Of a stretch of 64,000 nt of DNA, positions 17,626-26,990 are shown in pieces. Positions within the stretch are counted from its first letter, which is position 1; each line of letters begins with the position of its first letter. Both the position numbers and the translations under genes were made by a program. The notes beneath the pieces are model-generated. The model was not told the origin of the DNA and made no database searches. It worked only from the letters and a program-made list of their open reading frames with translations. This stretch comes from CAZJYI01 sp964550025 (GTDB lineage Bacteria > Verrucomicrobiota > Kiritimatiellia > UBA8416 > CAYOBW01), in NCBI GenBank assembly GCA_964550025.1, contig CAZJYI010000053.1, positions 1 through 64,000 on the forward strand, written 5' to 3'.

Positions 17626-18111
17626 ATGACGGAGCCGCAGGTCCACGAACACTATATGAAGATGGCGCTCGACCAGGCACACAAGGCCGAGGAGGCCGGT
17701 GAGGTGCCGACGGGCTGCGTGATCGTGCGGCGCGGCGCCGAACCGTTTCCGGCCTCCTGGCCCATCATCGGCCGCGCCCACAACCAGACCGAACTGCTCA
17801 AAGACCCCACGGCCCACGCCGAAATGATCGCCATCACACAGGCCGCATCGGCCATGGACGACTGGCGCCTGACCGACACGGTCCTCTACGTCACCAAGGA
17901 GCCCTGCGCCATGTGCGCCGGGGCCATCGTACTGGCGCGCATTCCGCTCGTCGTTTTCGGCGCCGCCGACCCCCGCCGCGGCGCCGTTTCGGTCTTCAAC
18001 ATCCTCAACCACCCCCAGCTCAACCACCGCTGCGAAGTCATCTCCGGCGTCCTCGCCCACGAATGCGCCACGATTCTCAAGGCCTTCTTCGCGAAGAAAC
18101 GCGCAAAGTAG
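17626..18111 (+). CDS. tadA: tRNA-specific adenosine deaminase
   Basis: TadA converts A34 to inosine in tRNA wobble positions. The 161-residue product shows the CDA-fold zinc site: His64 and Glu66 in PTAHAEMIAI and the cysteine pair in KEPCAMCAGAIVLARI (Cys94, Cys97). FGAADPRRGAVSVFNIL and the C-terminal helix match TadA. A short insertion (about 37-47, RGAEPFPASW) between the first strands is unusual and resembles plant-like or guanine-deaminase-type members, so a related base deaminase is a lesser alternative. It is the first plus-strand gene and is divergent from dnaX. Confidence 0.85.
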   Translation: MTEPQVHEHYMKMALDQAHKAEEAGEVPTGCVIVRRGAEPFPASWPIIGRAHNQTELLKDPTAHAEMIAITQAASAMDDWRLTDTVLYVTKEPCAMCAGAIVLARIPLVVFGAADPRRGAVSVFNILNHPQLNHRCEVISGVLAHECATILKAFFAKKRAK

Positions 18112-18223
18112 CGGAACGCGCCAAGCGTTCCGATCTCCGGGAGAGGTTGACTCCTTCTCCGAACACGGAGTAATATGCCCGCGTCTTCACGCGTATCCGC
18201 CACGAAGCCGAAATGAGGGGTCC

Positions 18224-18997
18224 ATGATGAAGGTTCTGGCTGTCAATGGGACGTATCGCAAGAACGGTTCGACGTCGAAGCTCGTAGAAAGCGCCCTGGA
18301 AGGGGCGGCATCGAAGGGAGCGGAGACCGAGATGGTCCTCCTCGTCGAGCACGACCTGAAGTGGTGTCTGAACTGCCTGCAGTGCTACAAGGACGTCGAC
18401 TCCACGCCGTTGGGTCCCTGCTGCCTGGAGGACGATATCGACCAGCTCGTGGAGAAGCTTGACCAGGCGGACGGCGTCATCTTCGCGACGCCGCTGCACT
18501 GCGGAATGCCTACCGGGATCATGATGGCATTCATCGAGCGGATAACCTTCCGGCTGTGCCGTCCCGGCGGCGAAGTCTGCGGTCTGAAGGCATGCCCGAC
18601 ACCGCGGCGGACGGACAAGGTACGCGCCGTGGCCAGCATCGTGAACGCCGGCGGCATACCGGGCAGCCTGCGCAGGATGTGTGATGCCACGCCGTACCTC
18701 AAGGAAACGCTGACGATGGGCCTGAACGGCCACTGGATCGGGGATACGTACGCGGACGCAAGACTCACGAAGCAACCCGAAACAGACGCCGACTGGAACA
18801 ACATCTTCGGACTGCGCAAACTGACCGGGGCGCAGTTGAAAGAGGCCCGCGAGCTCGGCGCGAAGATGGCCGAGGCGCTAGAAGGCCCGGCGCTGAAGCC
18901 CAGCCCGCTCATCGACCCGATCGGCAACGTGATGGGCCGCGCCTATCTCGCCCTGGCCGGCTCTTACAAGACGGTTGGAGACGACGCAGCGGAGTAA
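18224..18997 (+). CDS. flavodoxin-fold NADPH-dependent FMN reductase, iron-sulfur type
   Basis: The 257-residue protein begins with the FMN phosphate loop VLAVNGTYRKNGSTSKLVE and continues with a CX2CX2C cluster (Cys48, Cys51, Cys54) and a further CC pair 16 residues on. That resembles the iron-sulfur flavoproteins of anaerobes, although the spacing to the fourth cysteine is longer. ATPLHCGMPTGIMMAFIER is the second flavin-contact segment. It probably moves electrons between a nicotinamide or iron-sulfur donor and a small acceptor; the substrate is unknown. AGGGG lies three bases before the first of two adjacent ATGs, so the second ATG may be used. It converges on the next gene with a 5-base gap. 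Confidence 0.78.
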   Translation: MMKVLAVNGTYRKNGSTSKLVESALEGAASKGAETEMVLLVEHDLKWCLNCLQCYKDVDSTPLGPCCLEDDIDQLVEKLDQADGVIFATPLHCGMPTGIMMAFIERITFRLCRPGGEVCGLKACPTPRRTDKVRAVASIVNAGGIPGSLRRMCDATPYLKETLTMGLNGHWIGDTYADARLTKQPETDADWNNIFGLRKLTGAQLKEARELGAKMAEALEGPALKPSPLIDPIGNVMGRAYLALAGSYKTVGDDAAE

Positions 18998-19002
18998 GAC
19001 TC

Positions 19003-20973
19003 CTATTCCCCCTCCCCCTCTCCTTCGGGCGTGGCCGGCGTCTCGGGTTCGGGGGCCTTTTCCTCAACCGCTGGGGGTGACTCTGCTTCGGGCTCGGACT
19101 CGGCTTCGGGCGTCTCGAGAGCAGCGGCCTTCTCAACCGCCGGCTTCTCCGGCTGGGCAGGCGTCTCGGGCGCCGCATCCTCGGCGGGCTTCGCGGCGGC
19201 CGCTTCCTCGGCAGGCTTCTCGGGTGCCACCGGTTCCACGGCCTCCTCGGCGGCGGGTTCCGCCTGTTCCGCGGGCTTCACGGGCTCGACCGGTGTCTCC
19301 GGAGCTTCCGGTTTCTCGGGCGTCTCGGGAGCTGCCGGGGTCCCTTCAGGCTCCACCGGGGCGGGCTTCACCTTCTCCGCCCCACCGGGGATCCCCGCCA
19401 ACTCCTTCTCGATTTCAGCCCGGGACTTGCTGTCGCCCCCGACCTCTTCGAGCGCCTTCTCATAGTATTCGCGCGCTTCCTTGTAGGCGGCTTCGGCCTC
19501 TTGCGTGCGTCCGGCGTCCTTGTAGATGCCGGCGATGCGCTTGGCATTGAAACCCAGTGTCATCTCCTTGGTGTGCCGGATTCCCGTCGACGGATCGGTC
19601 TCGGCGTCTTCCCAGGTCTCCACGTATTCCATGAACCTGCGGAAGCACTTCACGGCCGTGTCCACGTCGCCGCGTTTCAGCGCCAGGTGCGCCTGCACCT
19701 TGTCTTTGGCCATCCTGACCCACTTCTCGTCGCGACTCTTGACTCCGGCTTCCAGCAATGCCAACGCGCCTTCGTAGTCCTCGGTCATGAAGCAGCCGTC
19801 GATCAGCATGACCTTGAACTGCTCCTTCTCATCGCCCTCCGCCAACTTGGCATTCAGCGCGTTCCCTATCTTGACCATGGCCGCAATGCCTTCCGGCCCG
19901 GCCTTCCCCAGCACGTAGTAGAACTCTGTTCGAAACAGTCCGACTCGAACGTCGTGCGGCACGCCCACCTTCTCCAGGAGCTCGAAGCGTGCCGGTATCT
20001 CGTCGGCCTTGTCGTATTTCTTGAGAAGGGCAACCCACTGTCTGGCCGCCTCGCGAGCCGTGGCCGCCTTCTGCTTCTGAGACAGCAGGAGATACTCGCA
20101 AAGCTGGTCGACAATGCCCGCCCGGTCCTGGGCCAGGGCCTTCGTGCAGAGCCGCTGGAAGAGCTGGCGCAGGTCCCGGTCTTCCACCGAGTCCGCCAAC
20201 TGCATCACCAGGTCAACGATATCCTCCCACTCGCCCGTCTCGACGGCCAGGTTCAGCCGCAGAACACGGACCAGCGTCACCAGCTCCGGAACGGACGCGC
20301 CGGTTTCGCCAATCAGGTTGACCAGGCCGCGCGCGGAATCGAACTTCTTGCGCTCGACAAGCCGGGCCACCACGTATTTCAGGATGTTGGCGCTCTGGAC
20401 AGGCTCGAACGTCTCGATGCACTGCGGCACGAGCTCCCTGACGCGCTTCCTCTGCCCATAGGCATAGCATGCGTCAAGATGCCAGGCAAACGCGGGCCTG
20501 GACGCACTCTCCGGCAACTCCATTTCAAAGAGCTGTTTCGTCCATTCAAAGGTCGCCGCGTCGTCGCCCGAACGGACTTTGTGCCCGTAGATGACCCCCA
20601 GCGCGTTGCCGACAAGCGCCGGGTCCTTGCCCGCCGCCTCGATGAACTTCGCTTCCGCCTCGCCCGCGCGGCCCGCATTCACGAGCTCCTGGATCAGCAT
20701 TCTCAGTACGCGCGGCGTGCCTTCGCCGTACTTCCCCGTTTCGTAGGCAACGGTCATCCTCTGAATCGCGCCGTTGGTATCGCCCGCACGGAGCATCTCG
20801 TAGACCTGCTCGTGGAAGCCCTGCAAGGTATCCGGCTCGATCTCATCGATCTTCACGGGCGGCTCCTTCGGCGGGGGAACCTCCTCGTCCTTGCGGCAAC
20901 TGCGCACCGCGACAATGATCACCACTATCGCCACAACGGCGATGATTCCTGCGATTACCGGCTTCTGCTTCAT
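19003..20973 (-). CDS. membrane-anchored TPR protein with Pro/Glu/Ala-rich tail
   Basis: The 656-residue product has one N-terminal membrane helix (MKQKPVIAGIIAVVAIVVIIVAV) followed by a cytosol- or periplasm-facing helical region of tetratricopeptide-like repeats (for example YEMLRAGDTNGAIQRM, DYEGALALLEAGVKSRDEKWVRMA, KRIAGIYKDAGRTQEAEAAYKEAREYYEKAL). The last 130 residues are low complexity, made of P, E, A, K and T, and probably disordered. The start at 20973 has AGAGGAGAAC in front. I cannot name a partner. TPR anchors of this kind often organise envelope complexes. Confidence 0.7.
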   Translation of the reverse strand: MKQKPVIAGIIAVVAIVVIIVAVRSCRKDEEVPPPKEPPVKIDEIEPDTLQGFHEQVYEMLRAGDTNGAIQRMTVAYETGKYGEGTPRVLRMLIQELVNAGRAGEAEAKFIEAAGKDPALVGNALGVIYGHKVRSGDDAATFEWTKQLFEMELPESASRPAFAWHLDACYAYGQRKRVRELVPQCIETFEPVQSANILKYVVARLVERKKFDSARGLVNLIGETGASVPELVTLVRVLRLNLAVETGEWEDIVDLVMQLADSVEDRDLRQLFQRLCTKALAQDRAGIVDQLCEYLLLSQKQKAATAREAARQWVALLKKYDKADEIPARFELLEKVGVPHDVRVGLFRTEFYYVLGKAGPEGIAAMVKIGNALNAKLAEGDEKEQFKVMLIDGCFMTEDYEGALALLEAGVKSRDEKWVRMAKDKVQAHLALKRGDVDTAVKCFRRFMEYVETWEDAETDPSTGIRHTKEMTLGFNAKRIAGIYKDAGRTQEAEAAYKEAREYYEKALEEVGGDSKSRAEIEKELAGIPGGAEKVKPAPVEPEGTPAAPETPEKPEAPETPVEPVKPAEQAEPAAEEAVEPVAPEKPAEEAAAAKPAEDAAPETPAQPEKPAVEKAAALETPEAESEPEAESPPAVEEKAPEPETPATPEGEGEGE

Positions 20974-21121
20974 GTTCGTGTTCTCCTCTGTTGCCCAGTA
21001 GTCAGCATCAACCCACACAGCACGCCATCCAGGTCGTACAGATTGGCGACTCGATAGGATAATCTGACGTCGCGTTTTAACAAGGGAAAAACGCGCGGCC
21101 CGAGGAGCACCGAGTCAGGCT

Positions 21122-21149
21122 TTGACATTTCGGTCGAACGCCCTACCAT
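21122..21149 (+). promoter_or_regulatory. candidate sigma-70-type promoter of dapL
   Basis: TTGACA at 21122-21127, a 16-base spacer, then TACCAT at 21144-21149, about 50 bases before the dapL start. Based on match to the consensus only. Confidence 0.35.
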
Positions 21150-21200
21150 ACGCGCTTTTCGTTTGATCAACGGCTTATTCCACAACGGAGGCACAACACA

Positions 21201-22424
21201 ATGGACATCCAGGCCCTCTTTGCAGACCGCATCGGCGGTGCCGCGTTCGGCACGAGCAACGAAGTGTACAAGTTCGGCAAGATCAAGCTGGCCAAGGCGG
21301 AGGCGCGGCGCGAACACCCCGGCGTCGAACTGCTCGACTTCGGCGTCGGCGAACCGGACCAGCTCGCCCCCGCGCCCATCCGCGAGGCACTCAAGGAAGC
21401 GGCGGACCAGCCGGCCAACCGCGGATACGCGGACAACGGCATCAGCGAGTTCAAAGCCGCGGCCGCGGACTACATGTCAGAGTTCTTCGGCGTGTCGGAC
21501 CTCGACCCGGAGACGGAGATCAATCACAGCATCGGCTCCAAACCGGCGCTGGCCATGCTGCCGTTGTGCTTCATCAATCCCGACGACATCGCCCTGGCCA
21601 CCGTGCCCGGCTATCCCGTCCTGGCCACGCACACCAAGTACCTGGGGGGACAGGTAATCTCGTTGCCACTGCTGAAGGAACACGGTTTTCACCCCGACGT
21701 GGAGAGCATCCCGGAGGGGGCCGCACAACGGGCCAAGCTGCTCTACGTCAACTACCCGAACAACCCCACCGGGGTGGCGCCGACCGAAGAAGTGTTCGAC
21801 ATGCTGATCGAATTCGCGGACAGGAACAACATCCTGATCGTGCAGGATGCGGCCTACGCAACGCTGATCTACGGACGCGAGCCGCTGTCGATTCTGTCAC
21901 GGCCGGGTGGGAAGGAGACGGCCATCGAGCTGCACTCCATGAGCAAGAGCTACAACATGACCGGTTGGCGACTTGGCTTCGTCGCCGGTTCCGCGCCGGT
22001 CGTCAGCGCCTACGCTGAAGTCAAAGACAACATTGACTCCGGCCAGTTCAAGGCCATCCAGCTCGCCGCCTGCGCCGGTATCGCGAACCGCGAACTTGCC
22101 GACGGCATCCGCGACCACTACGAGGGGCGCCTGCGCAAAATGGTGGCCGTACTGGAAAAGCTTGGGTTCGGCGCTCGCATGCCGGGCGGGACGTTCTACC
22201 TGTACGTGGACGCTCCAAAGGCTGCCGGCAATACGACCTTTGCCACCGCCGAAGAAGCGTCGCAGTACCTGATCAAGAATCACCTCATCTCCACCGTGCC
22301 GTGGGACGATGCGGGCAGTTTCCTGCGCTTTTCGGCCACCTTCGAGTCGAAGGGCGATGACGATGACGACCGTGTCGTCGCGGAACTGAAGCGGCGTCTG
22401 CAGGAAGCGGATTTGAAGTGGTGA
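21201..22424 (+). CDS. dapL: LL-diaminopimelate aminotransferase
   Basis: DapL makes LL-diaminopimelate directly from tetrahydrodipicolinate for lysine and peptidoglycan, a route common in the PVC group. The 407-residue fold-type I aminotransferase has LLDFGVGEPDQLAPAPI, NRGYADNGISEFKAA, VPGYPVLATHTKYLGG, LLYVNYPNNPTGVAP, the PLP aspartate in IVQDAAYATLIYG, the lysine in HSMSKSYNMTGWRLGFVAG and NIDSGQFKAIQLA. The motifs suit the DapL2-type branch; other class I aminotransferases are the alternative. GGAGG nine bases before the ATG is a strong ribosome site. Confidence 0.88.
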   Translation: MDIQALFADRIGGAAFGTSNEVYKFGKIKLAKAEARREHPGVELLDFGVGEPDQLAPAPIREALKEAADQPANRGYADNGISEFKAAAADYMSEFFGVSDLDPETEINHSIGSKPALAMLPLCFINPDDIALATVPGYPVLATHTKYLGGQVISLPLLKEHGFHPDVESIPEGAAQRAKLLYVNYPNNPTGVAPTEEVFDMLIEFADRNNILIVQDAAYATLIYGREPLSILSRPGGKETAIELHSMSKSYNMTGWRLGFVAGSAPVVSAYAEVKDNIDSGQFKAIQLAACAGIANRELADGIRDHYEGRLRKMVAVLEKLGFGARMPGGTFYLYVDAPKAAGNTTFATAEEASQYLIKNHLISTVPWDDAGSFLRFSATFESKGDDDDDRVVAELKRRLQEADLKW

Positions 22425-22436
22425 GGGGGAGGGATA

Positions 22437-22583
22437 TGGCAGATTTCAGATCTCAGATTTCAGAGGCCAGAGATCGGAGGGGCAGACCGTAACCTGCCCC
22501 GGCGCCCGAGTATGGAATCTGAGATTTGAGATCTGAGATCTGCCTCGCCCTACGAATCTGAAATCTGAGATCTGAGATCTGCC
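22437..22583. repeat. heptad array H, inverted arms (TTTCAGA / ATCTGAG)
   Basis: Left arm: TGGCAGA, TTTCAGA, TCTCAGA, TTTCAGA, GGCCAGA, GATCGGA. The right arm occurs twice (22517-22544 and 22556-22583), each as ATCTGAR or ATTTGAG units ending ATCTGCC, offset by 39 bases. Bases 22439-22465 and 22557-22583 are reverse complements at 26 of 27 positions. It lies between the convergent dapL and purC genes and could act as a transcript end, though it has no T-run. Confidence 0.92.
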
Positions 22584-22624
22584 ATTCGAGGGGCTGGTCG
22601 CAGAACAGCCCCCTCACCCCTCTC

Positions 22625-23578
22625 TCAGAACCCCAGGTTACGCTTGATCCGCTCCGTCACTGGCTCGTCGTGCGCAACGAACTCGCGCCCCGTGATCAAC
22701 TCGTAGGCCCGGATGTATCGTTCCGCGGCCTCGACGCGCACCTCGTCGGTCAGCGCCGGCGGATCGCCGTCGCCCCGGAACCCCTGGGCCGCCAGCCACT
22801 CGCGAACGTACTCCTTGTCCAGTTTGCGCTGCGCTTCGCCCGCGGCAAACAACTCCTCGTACGTATCCGTGTACCAGTAGCGCGACGAGTCCGGCGTATT
22901 GATCTCGTCGGAGACGAGTAGCTGCCCCGCCAGCCGTCCGATCTCGTACTTCGTGTCCACGAAGATCAGGCCACGCGTCGCCGCGTGGCGTACGCCGAAA
23001 TCATACAGCTTGAGGCACATCTCCGCCGCCTCGTCAAAGGTCTCGCCGTCAATGAGCCCCTCGGCAATCGCCTCTTCGCGCGACACGTTGCGGTCGTGCT
23101 TCTCGAGCTTGGTGGTCGGCGTAATGATCGGCTTGTCAAATTTCTGGTCCTTGCGCAGCCCCTCGGGCAGGATGTTGCCGCACATGTTCCGCACGCCCTG
23201 TTCGTAGTTGTACCAAGCCGAAGTCTTGGTCACACCGGTGATATAGCCCCGCACCACGAGCTCGATCGGCAACTGCTCACATTCGCGCACGATCATGACG
23301 TTCGGGTCCGGCACGTCGACGACGTGGTTCGGCACGATGTCGCGTGTCTGTTCGAACCAGAAGGCCGCGATCTGGTTGAGTACCTGCCCTTTGAAAGGGA
23401 TGGTTCCGAGGATACAGTCAAACGCGGAAATGCGATCCGTCACGACAATCGCGCGCGTGCCGTCGTCGCGCTTGTAGCTGTCGCGCACTTTGCCGTGTTC
23501 GACATCTCCCAGCCCCTCGAATTCCGTTGTTTCCAGTACGTTGTCGAGTTCCGCCCTGATGCGATCTTTCGATACCAT
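22625..23578 (-). CDS. purC: SAICAR synthetase (phosphoribosylaminoimidazole-succinocarboxamide synthase)
   Basis: PurC joins aspartate to CAIR in purine synthesis. The 317-residue length fits the longer, eukaryote-like bacterial form. Motifs: GKVRDSYKRDDGTRAIVVTDRISAFDCIL, PFKGQVLNQIAAFWFEQT, LPIELVVRGYITGVTKTSAW, PIITPTTKLEKHDRNVS, GLIFVDTKYEIGR and ISDEINTPDSSRYWY-like VSDEINTPDSSRYWY. The start at 23578 follows GGGAG by 6 bases. It stands alone on the minus strand between array H and the accessory ATPase module. Confidence 0.95.
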   Translation of the reverse strand: MVSKDRIRAELDNVLETTEFEGLGDVEHGKVRDSYKRDDGTRAIVVTDRISAFDCILGTIPFKGQVLNQIAAFWFEQTRDIVPNHVVDVPDPNVMIVRECEQLPIELVVRGYITGVTKTSAWYNYEQGVRNMCGNILPEGLRKDQKFDKPIITPTTKLEKHDRNVSREEAIAEGLIDGETFDEAAEMCLKLYDFGVRHAATRGLIFVDTKYEIGRLAGQLLVSDEINTPDSSRYWYTDTYEELFAAGEAQRKLDKEYVREWLAAQGFRGDGDPPALTDEVRVEAAERYIRAYELITGREFVAHDEPVTERIKRNLGF

Positions 23579-23663
23579 GATGACTCCCGCGGGTTGGTGG
23601 TGGTCTCCTCTCACTGACAAGAGAATGGATTACCCATACCGACCGTGCTTGTCAATACAGCTA

Positions 23664-23692
23664 TTGAGCCCCCGTTCCGTTCTTGCTATGAC
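23664..23692 (+). promoter_or_regulatory. candidate promoter of the ATPase-TPR pair
   Basis: TTGAGC at 23664-23669, 17-base spacer, TATGAC at 23687-23692, about 67 bases before the ATPase start. Consensus match only. Confidence 0.3.
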
Positions 23693-23758
23693 CGGACACA
23701 AAGACTACCTTTGGATGTTGTGTTCTCCCGTGCTGCAATCAGGAACGGTCAGTAAACC

Positions 23759-25117
23759 ATGACAACCCACGAACAGCCCCGAAAGGCGCAGACACTGCGG
23801 CAGTTGCGGCAAGTCTGTCGACCGTGCCCACTGACCGGCGCCCAACTCGATGCGTTCTTCGTGGAGACGGACCCGGCGCGCAACCCATACCAGCACACCC
23901 GAGCATGCATCACGCAGGCCCTTGAGGAGGGCGAAGACGTCCGCATTCTGTTCTACGGGCACCGTGGCTGCGGGAAATCGACGGAGCTCAACAAACTGAT
24001 TGCGGAGCTCGGCGATCGTTTCGTGGCGGTCCAGTTCTCGGTTGAAGAACACATGAACATGGCGGCGGCTCGGGCTGAGGACCTGCTCGTTCTCGTCTGC
24101 GAACGTGTTCTCTTCCAAGCGCAGCAGGCAGATGTGGATGTCGATGCGAGCGTGCTCGAAGGCGTCTATGAGTACTTCGCGGAAACTGCACGCACAACCA
24201 GGCGAGAAAGGGACACTCGCGCAAGCATCGAGGCGGGCGTCAAGGCTGAATCGCCCCCCGTCCTTGCCTCTCTACTCAAGCTCTTCGGACAGTTCACGGG
24301 CGAAATCCGGTACAACGCTCACAGTGAAGAAACCACCGTGGCCCGGCTTCGCAAACGCCCGGCCGACCTGGTGGCACAGGCCAACGCCGTGATCCAAGCC
24401 GTGCGCGACCGTTTGCCCGACGGGCAGAAGCTGCTCGTCGTGGTGGAAGACCTGGACAAGCTGGATCTGGCGAGGGCGCGTCCTATGTTCGTCGACAACG
24501 TGTCGCTGCTTGCCGGCGTAACGACGAACATCATCTACACCGTGCCGGTCTTTCTCTTCCACTCTCCTGATGTGAATCAGTTCCGCCCACACTTCGACTC
24601 CGTATGTGCCATGCCCATGATCAAAGTCCGTCAACCGGGACGGTCGGAACCCGCGGCCGGTTTTGGCATCGTCAAGCAGATCGTCCGGGAGAGGATCGAA
24701 GACGGCTTGCTTCAGGAGGATGCGCTGGATTTGCTGGTCGAGAAGACAGGCGGCGTTCTGCGACATGTTTTCCAGGTTCTCGACGTGGCTGCCACTATCT
24801 CGGAAGTATCGCCGCCGCTGGGTGTAGATCAGGTCCGCTACGGTCTTCAGCAGCTCGCCAAGGAATTCTGGAGCCAAATCAGTCTGCCGCACGACGCGAG
24901 CAGCCTCCCTGACTGCCCAAAGAGCGTGGACGAATTGTACGATCGCTTGGCCGAATGCGCTCGCAGCCAGTGGGAGGGAAAACCCAGTCCGTGCAAGGCA
25001 GACGCAACCAACCAGATCCTGCTCCGGTCCTGTGCCCTGGTAGAGTACAACGGAGAAGGGTGGCTGGGCGTCCACCCCGTTGTCGAAGAGAACCTTCGCC
25101 AACAGGGGCTACTGTGA
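23759..25117 (+). CDS. P-loop (AAA/STAND-like) ATPase of a two-gene module
   Basis: The 452-residue protein has Walker A GHRGCGKST (67-75) and Walker B LLVVVEDLDKLD (about 223-234), with a central region of unknown function and a C-terminal helical part containing a winged-helix-like segment (LIVEKTGGVLRHVFQVLD-type, about 325-345). The layout, an ATPase core with a regulatory tail, resembles STAND or Orc/Cdc6-like ATPases found in defence and signalling loci. No transmembrane or nuclease domain is visible. Its stop overlaps the next start by one base (TGATG), so the two proteins are translationally coupled and probably act together. The real substrate or trigger is unknown. Confidence 0.7.
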   Translation: MTTHEQPRKAQTLRQLRQVCRPCPLTGAQLDAFFVETDPARNPYQHTRACITQALEEGEDVRILFYGHRGCGKSTELNKLIAELGDRFVAVQFSVEEHMNMAAARAEDLLVLVCERVLFQAQQADVDVDASVLEGVYEYFAETARTTRRERDTRASIEAGVKAESPPVLASLLKLFGQFTGEIRYNAHSEETTVARLRKRPADLVAQANAVIQAVRDRLPDGQKLLVVVEDLDKLDLARARPMFVDNVSLLAGVTTNIIYTVPVFLFHSPDVNQFRPHFDSVCAMPMIKVRQPGRSEPAAGFGIVKQIVRERIEDGLLQEDALDLLVEKTGGVLRHVFQVLDVAATISEVSPPLGVDQVRYGLQQLAKEFWSQISLPHDASSLPDCPKSVDELYDRLAECARSQWEGKPSPCKADATNQILLRSCALVEYNGEGWLGVHPVVEENLRQQGLL

Positions 25118-26820
25118 TGCACGAGGTCGGCGAGCAGCACGAACGGCTTCGCAACGCCGTGCGCCAGCCGATCGCCGCCCTCACGGCCGTGGAAGTCGAC
25201 ACGGTGGCACGCGCCAGGGAAACGGTCGACGAGTTGCATCTGCTGCTCCCCGATCGCCCCAACGACACCCTTGATCTCAACTCGGTTACGATGCAGCCCG
25301 GCGCCTTGCTGGACGCCGCGCGGACAACAGTCACCGGCTGGCCGCCCGAAATCGGCGTTCTCTTCGTCATTGACCGCACGGAGCCGGGCGACAACGAGCC
25401 CGTCAATTTCTGGCGCGAGATGAACTTCCTGCGCGAAGCATGGGACACCCTCGCCGTTCACGTCATCTTTCTGCTTCTCCCCTTGAACTACCGACTGATG
25501 CTCACCGTCGCGGACCACTTCGCCGACTGGATTCCCCTCCGTTTCCACCTGCTGGACTCCACGCGCGAGGCGCGCATCGACAGTTTCGACGTACCTAGCG
25601 AAAGGAGCTTTGGATCGGAGGCTCTCTCCCCGGTCGTCGCCCGACAGCGTCTCGCCCAACTCGAGCCCGCACTGGCTCAGGCCCTACGCGAACACACGCC
25701 CCCCACAGTCCTCATGCGGCGCTTCTACCTGCCCATGTTCGAGGCCGCAGTCTCTCTCGGAGACTTCCATAGGGCCGCGGCACTGTTTGACCATGTCGAC
25801 GAAGATGCCCTGTCCGCGGCCGATCATCCGAGATGGTTCGGCATCGCAACCATCTATCATCTCGAACGCTCAGAACTGCCTCAGGCACACAAGACGGCCA
25901 CAGAGCTGCTGCAACACGCCCTGAAATGTGGTAACGCGGATAGGGAAGCTGCAGCGTGCCACTATCTGGGAAGGCTGTCCCAGGAGCAGTGCGACTACCG
26001 CGCCGCCGAGCGCTGGTACCGCAAGTCCCTGGCAATCTCGGAGCGACTTGGCAATGAGCGCCGCATAGCGAGCGCATACCACAGTCTGGGAGCCATCGCC
26101 GCGGAGCAGCACCAGTTGAACGCTGCCGAGCACTGGTACGGCAAGTCCCTTGAAGCTGGTGAGAAGCTCGGCGAACCGTGGGGCGCCGCGGACACGTACC
26201 ACCAGCTAGGTCTTATCGCACAAGAGCGGCGCGACCTCGCCGCAGCCGAACAGTGGTACCGCCGATCCTTGGCTGCCGATGAGAAGCTCGGTCATGAGCA
26301 CGGCGTAGCGAGCACTTGTCATCAGCTTGGGCGGGTATACCAAGAGCGACGGGATTTCACCGCCGCCGAAAGGTGGTACCGCCGATCGTTGGCACTCGGG
26401 ACGAAGCTAGGTAACGAATACGTCGCGGCCATCGACTACGCGCAGCTCGGTACGATCGCCCAGGAACGGAACGACTTCGCCACCGCCGAAATGTGTTACC
26501 ACGAGTCGTTGGCAGTTTCCGAGCGCCTCGGACTCGACCGCGTCGCGGCAATCACGTACGCGCACCTGGGTATCCTTGCGAGCCTTCAGGGACAGCCTAG
26601 GCAGGCGGGAAGATGGCTGACGAAAAGCATCAGGATGTTCACGTTTTGCGGCGACTCACACGGCGCTACGATCAACACTCGGAACTTCGCCGCTCTATAT
26701 CGGCAAGCTGACGAAGGGACAAGGCAGAAGCTGGCAACGCTGTGGGAGGAAGCCGGATTGGGGTCGGTCGGTGAAGCGCTGGCGGCATCTGACGAGGGTG
26801 GCACCGACACCGCGCGATGA
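25117..26820 (+). CDS. TPR sensor-like protein coupled to the ATPase
   Basis: The 567-residue product has an N-terminal domain (1-170) with a motif seen at the front of TPR/NLR-like signalling proteins: WREMNFLREAWDTLAVHVIFLL then a tryptophan-containing segment DHFADWIPLRFHLLD. From about 200 onward there are at least seven tetratricopeptide units of about 40 residues, with the pattern AAERWYRKSLAISERLGNE..AYHSLG. Such repeats bind protein ligands. I infer that this protein senses something and the ATPase gene upstream responds. The start at 25117 is fixed by the TGATG overlap. The family name is not certain. Confidence 0.7.
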   Translation: MHEVGEQHERLRNAVRQPIAALTAVEVDTVARARETVDELHLLLPDRPNDTLDLNSVTMQPGALLDAARTTVTGWPPEIGVLFVIDRTEPGDNEPVNFWREMNFLREAWDTLAVHVIFLLLPLNYRLMLTVADHFADWIPLRFHLLDSTREARIDSFDVPSERSFGSEALSPVVARQRLAQLEPALAQALREHTPPTVLMRRFYLPMFEAAVSLGDFHRAAALFDHVDEDALSAADHPRWFGIATIYHLERSELPQAHKTATELLQHALKCGNADREAAACHYLGRLSQEQCDYRAAERWYRKSLAISERLGNERRIASAYHSLGAIAAEQHQLNAAEHWYGKSLEAGEKLGEPWGAADTYHQLGLIAQERRDLAAAEQWYRRSLAADEKLGHEHGVASTCHQLGRVYQERRDFTAAERWYRRSLALGTKLGNEYVAAIDYAQLGTIAQERNDFATAEMCYHESLAVSERLGLDRVAAITYAHLGILASLQGQPRQAGRWLTKSIRMFTFCGDSHGATINTRNFAALYRQADEGTRQKLATLWEEAGLGSVGEALAASDEGGTDTAR

Positions 26821-26990
26821 CCTGACGCAGGATCGCACGGGGGGAAGAGGGCGTAGTGCATCCCTTCTCCGCTCTTGAGGCCCTGACGCACCCGAGCCAG
26901 ACCGTTTGTCAAGCAGAGACAGCGGTTTTCGGCCCCTGCACATGTCTTGTGCATCTCCTCCCAACTGGCGGGCAGCACGCATCGCTGTCC
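26821..26990. other. convergent intergenic gap, nothing recognised
   Basis: This 170-base gap lies between the TPR gene and the HEPN gene. There is no clear hairpin with a T-run and no gene. Confidence 0.3.

Noticed and set aside
22437..22583. Classical rho-independent terminator after dapL
   Set aside because: A stem is present but no T-run follows on either strand, so I describe it only as a repeat array.
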